From positions 1 through 6,002 of the forward strand of contig JANXOQ010000195.1 in assembly GCA_025357775.1 (NCBI GenBank): a DNA stretch of 6,002 nucleotides. The letters run 5' to 3'. Positions 1-5,867 of this stretch are shown here, piece by piece (position 1 is the first letter of the stretch; each line of letters opens with the position of its first letter). Both the position numbers and the translations under genes were made by a program. The notes under the pieces were generated by a model. That model did not search any database. It was not told where the DNA came from and saw nothing but the letters and a program-made list of their open reading frames with translations. The stretch comes from Ferruginibacter sp. Its GTDB lineage: Bacteria; Bacteroidota; Bacteroidia; Chitinophagales; Chitinophagaceae.

Positions 1-1523
1 CTCATGATAAAAAATTATCGTTAGTGGCAGAACTTTCTGACCTTGCGATAATAGTTACTGATAAATATGGGATTATAAACTGGGTTAATAACGCATTTGA
101 ACGAAATAGTGGATATTTACTTTCAGAGATAAAAGGAACCAAACCTAGTTCTTTTTTGCAAGGGCCAGAGACTAATAGTGATACCATAAATTATATAAGT
201 AATCAACTAAAATTATTGGTAACATTTAATGTAGAAATAATGAACTATACCAAAACACATGAAATGGTATGGCTTAATCTTTTTATTTCTCCGATTTTTG
301 AAGATGAAGAACATTTAGGATACATATCAATACAAACAGATCTTAGTAAACGTAAAAAATATGAGGCTGAATTATTAAAAGCAAAGGAAGCTGCAGAAGA
401 AGCGGCAAAAGCAAAAGTACATTTTGTATCTGTAGTAAGCCATGAACTTAGAACACCGTTAAATGCAATATTGGGTTTTACAAATATTATTAGCTTTGAA
501 AATCCAAGGCAAGATCAATTGAATAATTTGAATATGCTCAAATTTTCTGCTGATAATTTAATGAAACTTATAAATGATATTTTGGATTTTGGAAAAATTA
601 GTGAGGGGAAAGCCGATATTGATTGTATTCCTTTTCAACTAAATGAACTTGCTCAAAATTTGCACAAAAACTTTTTGCTTTCGGCTACAACAAAACATAT
701 AAATTTATTGCTGAAAGTAGATGATAATTTACCTAATATTTTACATGGAGACCCCGCAAGATTATTGCAAATTTTAACAAATTTATTAAGCAATGCAATA
801 AAATTTTCGAAAGATGGTGATGTTACTTTTGAAATAAAATTGCAACAAATTGAGAATTCAAAAGCACACCTTTTTTTTGCTGTAACTGACACTGGTATTG
901 GTATACCTAAAGAAAAACAAGCTGAAATATTTGAACCTTTTTCACAAGCTGATTCAAGTATTAGTAAAGAATTTGGTGGTACTGGTCTTGGCCTTTCTAT
1001 AGCTAACCAATTAATAAAAACAATGGGAGGCATTTTGCAATTAGAAAGTGATTATAATGAAGGTGCTTGTTTTTATTTTACTATTGTATTACCGATAGGG
1101 TATGATACAATTGTAAAAACAATAGAAGATATTTATTTGGATGATACGCATATAGCACAAGTAAAAGATAAAAAAATATTGATAGCAGAAGATAATAAAA
1201 TGAATGCAATTGTAATAAAAAAAATGCTACAAAGGTGGCCTGTAGAAATTACAATTGCTAAAAATGGAATAGAGGCTATAGAGTTACATGCAAAAAAAGA
1301 GTATGACATTATATTAATGGATTTACAAATGCCAGAAATGGATGGCTACCAAAGCAGTAGAATAATAAGGGCTATTAATAAAAATATTCCAATTATAGCA
1401 TTTACAGCTTCGTTGTTAGATGAAACAAGAAAGCTTGCATTAGAAAGTGGTATAAACGATTTTATTCTTAAGCCATGCGAACCTAAAGCTTTATTTGAAA
1501 AACTTTATGAGCATTTAAATTGA
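1..1523 (+). CDS. Hybrid sensor histidine kinase (PAS-HisKA-HATPase_c-REC), 5' end outside window
   Basis: The frame is open to the left edge (first whole codon at base 3), so the gene starts upstream. The GTG at 24 falls within the PAS start and is unlikely to be the true start. Residues are numbered from that GTG. A PAS domain (about 5-107) carries a LOV-like FLQGPET stretch at 44-50. A charged, Ala-rich, probably coiled-coil linker follows at 108-135. The dimerisation/phosphoacceptor domain has the H-box VSHELRTPLN with His140. The ATPase domain shows the N-box with Asn257, the G1 box DTGIGI at 289-294, the F-box EPF near 304 and the G2 box GTGLGLS at 319-325. A receiver domain (about 383-499) has acidic Glu389/Asp390, phosphoacceptor Asp433 in LMDLQMPEMDG, Thr461 and Lys483. 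All catalytic residues are present. No membrane segment is visible in this part. It should phosphorylate its own receiver and pass phosphate to an unidentified HPt protein or regulator. No partner is encoded here, so the signal is unknown. Confidence 0.95.
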   Translation, partial: HDKKLSLVAELSDLAIIVTDKYGIINWVNNAFERNSGYLLSEIKGTKPSSFLQGPETNSDTINYISNQLKLLVTFNVEIMNYTKTHEMVWLNLFISPIFEDEEHLGYISIQTDLSKRKKYEAELLKAKEAAEEAAKAKVHFVSVVSHELRTPLNAILGFTNIISFENPRQDQLNNLNMLKFSADNLMKLINDILDFGKISEGKADIDCIPFQLNELAQNLHKNFLLSATTKHINLLLKVDDNLPNILHGDPARLLQILTNLLSNAIKFSKDGDVTFEIKLQQIENSKAHLFFAVTDTGIGIPKEKQAEIFEPFSQADSSISKEFGGTGLGLSIANQLIKTMGGILQLESDYNEGACFYFTIVLPIGYDTIVKTIEDIYLDDTHIAQVKDKKILIAEDNKMNAIVIKKMLQRWPVEITIAKNGIEAIELHAKKEYDIILMDLQMPEMDGYQSSRIIRAINKNIPIIAFTASLLDETRKLALESGINDFILKPCEPKALFEKLYEHLN

Positions 1524-1610
1524 AAAATATGTTTAGTAATCCACGATCTTATAAACTTATTTCAAAGCAAATAAATACATTAGTTTTATTGAGCTTTAAA
1601 AACCGTTTTG

Positions 1611-1654
1611 CTATTATTTAAAAACAATACATTTTATAAATTTTAAAATAATAG
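1611..1654. terminator. AT-rich inverted repeat between convergent genes, possible bidirectional terminator
   Basis: Nine perfect pairs (1611-1619 with 1646-1654, CTATTATTT/AAATAATAG) continue after one A-A mismatch into four more A-T pairs, leaving a 16-nt loop. The element sits 87 bp after the kinase stop and 34 bp beyond the flavoprotein stop, in the 165-bp convergent gap. Its position suits a shared transcription stop. However, the stem is nearly all A-T and no long T-tract follows it, so termination is inferred from context. A second, weaker stem (CACATT/AATGTG, 1656-1680) lies beside it. No gene or other feature is visible in the rest of the gap. Confidence 0.4.
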
Positions 1655-1688
1655 TCACATTTATATTTTAAAAGAATGTGCTTCTTAC

Positions 1689-2912
1689 TTATTCAAGTAT
1701 ACCTTTAGCAGCTATCCAACCTGTTGTCCATGCATTTTGAAAATTAAAACCACCCGTTACACCATCTACATTTATTATTTCTCCAGCAAAAAATAATCCA
1801 CAATGCAATTTACTTTGCATTGTATTTGCCTCTATCTCATCTGTTTTTATTCCACCAGCGGTTACAAATTCTTCTTTAAAAGTTGTTTTGCCTTTTACTA
1901 CAAATTCTTGCGCACACAAGTTTTTTATCAATTTGTTTTGCTCTTTAGCTGGTAAATCTGCCCATCGTATTTCAGCCTTTACTTCGCTTACCTGCAATAG
2001 ATATTCCCATAGCCTTGTGGGTAATGCAAATGGATTTTTATTTTGTATTTTGGTACTAGCCATATCAAACCTTACTAATTGCATTTTATCTTTTAATGTA
2101 TTTTCATTGTAATCTGGCAGCCAATTTATAATAGTTGTAAAATCATAATTGCGTTTAGCAAGCGCTATAGCAGCATAAGCAGAAGTTTTTAAAATGGCTG
2201 GTCCGCTCATGCCCCAATGCGTTATAAGTATTGGGCCGCTTTGCAAATATTTTTCACCTGCTATTTTTACTACAGCATTTTCTACTGATAACCCCATTAA
2301 ACTAGTTATTGGATTTTTAGGCATATTAAAAGTAAATAAAGACGGTACAGGAGGCTCTACACTATGTCCCAATTTTATTAGCCAATCGCTTTGAGATAAT
2401 TTTTGTGCCCCCCCAGTAGCTATACAAACAAAATCAGCTATTATTTTTCTTTCAGGATCTGTTGTAAGAACCCATTGGTTATTTTCTTTCTTTATTTCTT
2501 TAATAGCAGTATTTACTTCTAAAGCTACTTTATACTTTGTAGCTTCATTTAGTAAGCAATCTATAATAGTTTGTGAAATATTTGATGTTGGAAACATTCT
2601 TCCATCTGCTTCAGCTTTTAACTCTACCCCTCGTTCTTTAAACCAATCTATTGTATCTGTTGTAAAAAATTGATGAAAAGCTTTTTTAAGAAATTTTTCT
2701 CCACGTGGGTATTTCTTAATCATTTCTGCCATACTAAAACAAGCATGTGTTACATTACAACGACCCCCTCCGCTTACTTTTACTTTACTTAGAAGTTTAC
2801 TCGTTTTTTCTATAATAATAACTTGCAGTTGTGGGTACATTCGAGCTGCATTAACTGCACAAAAAAAGCCTGCCGCACCACCACCAACTACAACAAGTTT
2901 TTTAGGATTCAT
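1689..2912 (-). CDS. BaiN/RdsA (HI0933)-family NAD(P)/FAD-dependent oxidoreductase
   Basis: This 407-residue protein is full length for the HI0933/YhiN flavoprotein family. The N-terminus has a Rossmann FAD-binding strand with GGGAAG at 10-15 and an acidic residue (Glu35) ending the second strand, where the FAD ribose normally binds. The family hallmark SGGGRCNVT is at 47-55. A second dinucleotide-fold motif, ATGG, is at 165-168, and HWGMSGPAIL is at 232-241. The C-terminus closes the FAD site with AGEIINVDGVTGGFNFQNAW (376-395). No signal peptide or membrane segment is visible, so it is probably cytosolic. Members have been linked to bile-acid or other reductions and to aminoacetone oxidation, but the substrate cannot be read from sequence. 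The ATG at 2912 immediately precedes the FAD-binding strand and has an A/T-rich leader without Shine-Dalgarno. The gene lies 86 bp downstream of map on the same strand, so read-through from the ribosomal operon is possible; no convincing promoter of its own was found. Confidence 0.93.
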   Translation of the reverse strand: MNPKKLVVVGGGAAGFFCAVNAARMYPQLQVIIIEKTSKLLSKVKVSGGGRCNVTHACFSMAEMIKKYPRGEKFLKKAFHQFFTTDTIDWFKERGVELKAEADGRMFPTSNISQTIIDCLLNEATKYKVALEVNTAIKEIKKENNQWVLTTDPERKIIADFVCIATGGAQKLSQSDWLIKLGHSVEPPVPSLFTFNMPKNPITSLMGLSVENAVVKIAGEKYLQSGPILITHWGMSGPAILKTSAYAAIALAKRNYDFTTIINWLPDYNENTLKDKMQLVRFDMASTKIQNKNPFALPTRLWEYLLQVSEVKAEIRWADLPAKEQNKLIKNLCAQEFVVKGKTTFKEEFVTAGGIKTDEIEANTMQSKLHCGLFFAGEIINVDGVTGGFNFQNAWTTGWIAAKGILE

Positions 2913-2942
2913 TTATAATAATGTAAAATTATTTTTATTTTA

Positions 2943-2979
2943 AAAGTAGCATATCTTATTAAAAATTACTTAAAGTAGC
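2943..2979. repeat. Short direct repeat AAAGTAGC upstream of the flavoprotein gene
   Basis: AAAGTAGC occurs at 2943-2950 and 2972-2979, 29 bp start to start, in the 86-bp gap between map and the flavoprotein gene. On the minus strand each reads GCTACTTT, so each contains TACTTT, which resembles part of the Bacteroidota -7 element TAnnTTTG. Neither has the final G or a clear -33 TTG. The repeats are seen directly. Any regulatory role is a guess, and chance is plausible in such A/T-rich DNA. Confidence 0.25.
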
Positions 2980-2998
2980 TTTTGGATATTTGCATGAC

Positions 2999-3799
2999 TT
3001 AATAGCACCAGCTCAAATTTACATTTATCTTCTCTTCTTTTTCGATTTCATCAAAAGAACTTAAAATATCTGGTCCATGTTTAGTTACATGCACATCATG
3101 TTCAAAATGCGCTGAAGGTTTTCTATCTTTCGTAAGAACCGTCCATCCATCATCTAGATGTAAGACTTCTTTTACTCCCATATTTATCATGGGTTCTATT
3201 GCAAGCACCATACCTTCTTTTAACTTTTCTTTGCTCCCTCTTTTTCCATAATTAGGTACTTGAGGGTCTTCATGTAGGCTTCTACCAAGTCCATGCCCTA
3301 CAAGGTCTCTTACCACCCCGTATCCATTTTTCTTCTCTGTATGTTCTTGTATAGCAAACGCTATATCCCCAATTCTATTCCCCTGCCTTGCTTTTTCCAC
3401 TCCACAATACAAAGACTCTTTTGTTATTCGCAAAAGCTTTTTTACTTCTTCTGATACTTCTCCTATTGCATACGTATATGCACTATCTCCATGAAAACCA
3501 TTTTTCAAAATTCCAATATCAAGTGAAATAATATCACCATCTTTTAAAGGAGTATTACTGGGGAACCCATGTACCACTGCATCATTTACAGATATACAGG
3601 TAGCATAAGGAAAACCATGATAATTTAAAAAAGAAGGAATTCCTCCATTATCTCTAATAAACGCTTCTACAAGTATATTTACCTCCATAGTTGTCATTCC
3701 TGCTTTTAATACTTTAGCAACCTCAGCATGCGTTTTACCAACTAACAAACAACTTTGTCGCATTATTTCTACCTCTTCTTTAGTTTTGTATTGTATCAT
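2999..3799 (-). CDS. map: Type I methionine aminopeptidase
   Basis: This enzyme removes the initiator methionine from nascent proteins using a two-metal centre, acting in the cytosol at the ribosome. The 266-residue protein carries every metal ligand and catalytic residue expected from E. coli Map: His77 (VVHG), Asp94 (SLDIG), Asp105 (FHGDS), His169 (GHGLGR), His176 (LHEDP), Glu202 (IEPM) and Glu233 (FEHDV). It has no N-terminal zinc-binding or SH3-binding extension, as is usual for the short bacterial type Ia form. The ATG at 3799 gives the normal family N-terminus (MIQYKTKEEVEIMRQS). The frame can be extended to a TTG at 3823, but that adds eight unconserved residues abutting a stem-loop. 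No Shine-Dalgarno motif is present. The gene follows secY after 76 bp, the usual spc-operon position. The gene after it is not infA, which is the expected neighbour in many genomes. Confidence 0.97.
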   Translation of the reverse strand: MIQYKTKEEVEIMRQSCLLVGKTHAEVAKVLKAGMTTMEVNILVEAFIRDNGGIPSFLNYHGFPYATCISVNDAVVHGFPSNTPLKDGDIISLDIGILKNGFHGDSAYTYAIGEVSEEVKKLLRITKESLYCGVEKARQGNRIGDIAFAIQEHTEKKNGYGVVRDLVGHGLGRSLHEDPQVPNYGKRGSKEKLKEGMVLAIEPMINMGVKEVLHLDDGWTVLTKDRKPSAHFEHDVHVTKHGPDILSSFDEIEKEEKINVNLSWCY

Positions 3800-3823
3800 T
3801 TTTATAAAATAGTTATAAAACAA

Positions 3824-3848
3824 ACCCTGACGATTTTGGCGTCAGGGT
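3824..3848 (-). terminator. GC-rich stem-loop between secY and map, terminator- or attenuator-like
   Basis: A perfect 9-bp stem (3824-3832 with 3840-3848, core CCCTGACG/CGTCAGGG) encloses a 7-nt loop. On the minus strand, the direction of the operon, the stem is followed by TTTGTTTTAT, the form of a weak intrinsic terminator. It begins 27 nt after the secY stop and ends 24 nt before the map ATG. Because map belongs to the same conserved operon, partial termination, RNA processing or 3'-end protection of the secY message is more likely than a full stop. The structure is seen directly; its function is inferred. Confidence 0.55.
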
Positions 3849-3875
3849 ACAAAAAATATTTTTAGATTTATAATA

Positions 3876-5204
3876 TTACATTCCAGCTTCAACTGTTTGG
3901 CGACCTTGCATTCTTCCAGTTGCCATCAAACCATCGTATTGACGCATCAATAACTGTGTTTCAATTTGTTGCAATGTATCTAACACTACTCCAACCATAA
4001 TTAACAATGATGTGCCACCAAAAAAGTTAGAGAAGTTAACCTGCATCTTAAACACCAATTGAAACAACCCAGGCAGAATACCAACTAGAGCTAGCAAAAT
4101 TGCACCTGGCAAAGTAATTCTATCCATTATAGTTCCAATATAATCTGCTGTTTCCTGCCCAGGTTTTACACCTGGTATAAAGCCATTGTTTCTTTTTAAC
4201 TCATCTGCCATTTGCTTTGGGTTAAAAATAAGTGCAGTATACAAAAAAGTAAATGCTATTACAGCAATTGTATAAATAAGCATATACCACAGATTTGTGT
4301 GATCATTTAAAAAAGATTGTTTTTGTGTATTGCCTAAGCCAACTACAAATCCTATGAAAAATAATATTGCTTGAGCAAAAATTATCGGCATTACACCGGC
4401 TGCATTTACTTTTAAAGGCAAAAAGTTGCGTGCCCCACCTAGCTCACTATTACCAACCAATTGTTTTGCATAACTTACAGGTACTTTCCTTGTACCTTGT
4501 ACAAGCATTATTAAACCCATTATAATTGCAATTAAAAATACAAATTCTATCAACATTAATAATAAACCACCAGCACCCATTGTGAGGCGTGAACTAAATT
4601 CCTGACTAATTGCCTGAGGAAAACGTGCAAGTATACCAACCATAATGATGATAGAAGTACCATTACCTAATCCTTTATCAGTTATTTTTTCACCAAGCCA
4701 CATGACAAATAATGTTCCCACTGTTAAAATAACTATTGTAGAGATCCAAAAAAAGCTTGCATATGCAGGTATTAAAGCATCTCCTTGTGTTTTTAGATAC
4801 CCAATGTATGCAGCTGCTTGAAAAGCAGTTACTCCAACAGTTAAATAACGAGTCCATTGATTAATTTTCTTTCTACCACTCTCACCTTCTTTTTGCACTT
4901 TAGCCATCTGTGGCACTAAAATGGTGACCAACTGCATAAAAATAGAAGCAGAAATGTAAGGCATGATACCTAAAGCAAATATTGAAGCTTTTGAAAAAGC
5001 ACCACCTACAAAGGCATCCAATAAACCAAGCATACCACCTTTTGAACTTTCTGTTAAAGCAGAAAGTTTATTTGGGTCAATACCTGGTAAAACTATAAAA
5101 GAGCCTAGACGATAAATAAATAATAAACCCAATGTGAATATTATTTTGTTGCGTAGTTCTTCTATGCTCCAAATATTTTTAAGTGTTGTTGTAAACTTCT
5201 TCAC
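3876..5204 (-). CDS. secY: Protein translocase subunit SecY
   Basis: SecY forms the inner-membrane channel with SecE and SecG for Sec-dependent secretion and membrane insertion. From the GTG at 5204 the product is 442 residues, close to E. coli SecY (443), with ten hydrophobic segments at roughly 20-40, 72-97, 118-137, 150-170, 182-198, 212-236, 268-290, 305-327, 364-386 and 396-414. Family motifs are present: GIMPYISASIFMQL (79-92), GEKITDKGLGNGTSIII (171-187), the cytosolic loop QGTRKVPVSYAKQ (236-248), LPLKVNAAGVMPIIFA (262-277), the C5 loop NPKQMADELKRNNGFIPG (328-345) and GGTSLLIMV (396-404). GTG was chosen because it yields the conserved beginning KKFTTTLKNIWSIEELRNK. The longer frame, from a TTG at 5267, adds 21 unconserved residues encoded across a stem-loop. 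No Shine-Dalgarno motif precedes the GTG. The neighbours rplO and map are the expected spc-operon genes. The position matching E. coli Arg357 is Lys347. Confidence 0.97.
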   Translation of the reverse strand: MKKFTTTLKNIWSIEELRNKIIFTLGLLFIYRLGSFIVLPGIDPNKLSALTESSKGGMLGLLDAFVGGAFSKASIFALGIMPYISASIFMQLVTILVPQMAKVQKEGESGRKKINQWTRYLTVGVTAFQAAAYIGYLKTQGDALIPAYASFFWISTIVILTVGTLFVMWLGEKITDKGLGNGTSIIIMVGILARFPQAISQEFSSRLTMGAGGLLLMLIEFVFLIAIIMGLIMLVQGTRKVPVSYAKQLVGNSELGGARNFLPLKVNAAGVMPIIFAQAILFFIGFVVGLGNTQKQSFLNDHTNLWYMLIYTIAVIAFTFLYTALIFNPKQMADELKRNNGFIPGVKPGQETADYIGTIMDRITLPGAILLALVGILPGLFQLVFKMQVNFSNFFGGTSLLIMVGVVLDTLQQIETQLLMRQYDGLMATGRMQGRQTVEAGM

Positions 5205-5240
5205 AGAATAAATGTCGTTTTTTTTGTACAAAAAGTAAAA

Positions 5241-5261
5241 GACGCATTTTAAAAATGCGTC
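5241..5261 (-). terminator. Palindromic stem-loop between rplO and secY, attenuator-like
   Basis: GACGCATTT pairs with AAATGCGTC (5241-5249 with 5253-5261) almost without a loop, so about eight pairs should form. In the operon direction it is followed by TTTTACTTTTTG, then by a separate perfect palindrome, TTTTTGTACAAAAA (5221-5234). The stem lies 18 nt after the rplO stop and 36 nt upstream of the secY GTG. GTACAAA flanks it as a direct repeat (5226-5232 and 5262-5268). It could lower or process transcript reaching secY. The stem is seen directly; attenuation is inferred. Confidence 0.5.
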
Positions 5262-5279
5262 GTACAAATATCGTTAAAA

Positions 5280-5729
5280 TTATTTTATTATCTCTACTGT
5301 TCCACCAACAGCTTCGATTGCAATTTTTGCTTTTTTACTTATAGCGTTTACTTTAAAAGTATATTTTCCTTTTATTTCACCATTACCCAATAATTTAACG
5401 TTGTCTTTTTGACTAATTAAACCATTAATATATAGGTTAGCTAAACTAAATTCAGTAATACCGTACTTTTCTGCATAATGGTCAATTTTTCCAATATTTA
5501 ACGCTACGTATTCTACCCGATTAATATTTTTAAAACCACGCTTGGGTACTCTACGTTGAATAGGCATTTGCCCACCTTCAAAACCAGGCTTACTTTTGTA
5601 ACCAGCACGACTTTGACCACCTTTATTACCTTTTGTAGATGTTCCACCTTTACCACTTGCTTCACCACGACCAATTCTAATTGCTTTGTGTGTAGCACCT
5701 TTTGCAGGTTTAAGAGAATGTAAATTCAT
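5280..5729 (-). CDS. rplO: 50S ribosomal protein L15 (uL15)
   Basis: L15 binds 23S rRNA and takes part in late assembly of the large ribosomal subunit. The 149-residue product matches the usual bacterial length (about 145-150). Its N-terminus is the Gly/Lys/Arg-rich, extended rRNA-binding tail (LKPAKGATHKAIRIGRGEAS near 6-25, then GKGGTSTKGNKGGQSRAG). The conserved GFEGGQMPIQRRVPKRGF follows at 49-66. The C-terminal globular part ends in the family signature region (about 112-143), with KVNAISKKAKIAIEAVGGT at 126-144. The ATG at 5729 starts the conserved MNLHSLKPA and has an A-rich leader without Shine-Dalgarno. It is preceded by rpmD (138-bp gap) and followed by secY (75-bp gap), the standard order of the spc operon. 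There is nothing odd in the protein; the width of both flanking gaps is unusual for this operon. Confidence 0.98.
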   Translation of the reverse strand: MNLHSLKPAKGATHKAIRIGRGEASGKGGTSTKGNKGGQSRAGYKSKPGFEGGQMPIQRRVPKRGFKNINRVEYVALNIGKIDHYAEKYGITEFSLANLYINGLISQKDNVKLLGNGEIKGKYTFKVNAISKKAKIAIEAVGGTVEIIK

Positions 5730-5751
5730 ATTGCTTTTGTTTTTTACTTAC

Positions 5752-5771
5752 GCCTCGAAAGCATTCGGGGC
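5752..5771. repeat. Hairpin with adjacent T7 tract in the rpmD-rplO gap
   Basis: Eight pairs (5752-5759 with 5764-5771, GCCTCGAA/TTCGGGGC, one G-U) close a 4-nt loop. It pairs slightly better as plus-strand RNA, where TCGC and seven Ts (5776-5782) follow. As minus-strand operon RNA the wobble becomes an A-C mismatch and no T-tract follows, so it is not a terminator for the operon. It ends 22 nt upstream of the rplO ATG. It may be a leader structure of rplO, a terminator for antisense transcription, or a small dispersed palindrome. Confidence 0.4.
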
Positions 5772-5797
5772 TCGCTTTTTTTAAAAAATTGTAGATA

Positions 5798-5857
5798 CAC
5801 AGTTATCAATATTAAGAAGGTAGATATGATTAACTAATTATCCTAATGTTAACTGTG
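5798..5857. repeat. Spaced inverted repeat CACAGTTA/TAACTGTG in the rpmD-rplO gap
   Basis: CACAGTTA (5798-5805) and its exact reverse complement TAACTGTG (5850-5857) are 44 bp apart, and a further TAACT at 5831-5835 could compete for the same arm. This could be a long hairpin in the operon RNA with alternative pairings, or a pair of protein sites. Eight-base arms in A/T-rich DNA may arise by chance, so the repeat is reported as seen without a firm role. No promoter matching the Bacteroidota consensus was found here. Confidence 0.3.
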
Positions 5858-5867
5858 ATAAATACTT

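Noticed and set aside
1..23. True start of the kinase at the GTG at base 24
   Set aside because: The frame is open upstream and the residues before it (KKLSLVAELSD) look like the usual lead-in to this PAS family, so the gene begins outside the window.
653..1033. Minus-strand open frame of 126 codons inside the kinase gene
   Set aside because: It lies opposite the conserved HATPase domain, resembles no known family, and is a by-product of the coding frame on the other strand.
1888..2394. Two plus-strand open frames (1888-2112 and 2194-2394) opposite the flavoprotein gene
   Set aside because: Both are antisense to conserved flavoprotein segments and have no recognisable motifs.
2913..2998. 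Possible Bacteroidota promoter (TAnnTTTG with upstream TTG) before the flavoprotein gene
   Set aside because: Two TACTTT-like matches exist, but neither ends in G nor has a -33 TTG at suitable spacing.
3800..3823. An eight-residue extension of Map from a TTG at 3823
   Set aside because: The ATG at 3799 gives the family's normal N-terminus, and the TTG directly abuts the hairpin stem.
5205..5267. A 21-residue N-terminal extension of SecY from a TTG at 5267
   Set aside because: SecY homologues begin at the KKFTTTLKNIW region, and the extension is encoded by a stem-loop in the intergenic gap, so the GTG at 5204 is preferred.
5513..5698. Shifted minus-strand frame within rplO
   Set aside because: Its Lys/Val-rich repeats come from reading the Gly/Lys-rich L15 tail out of frame.
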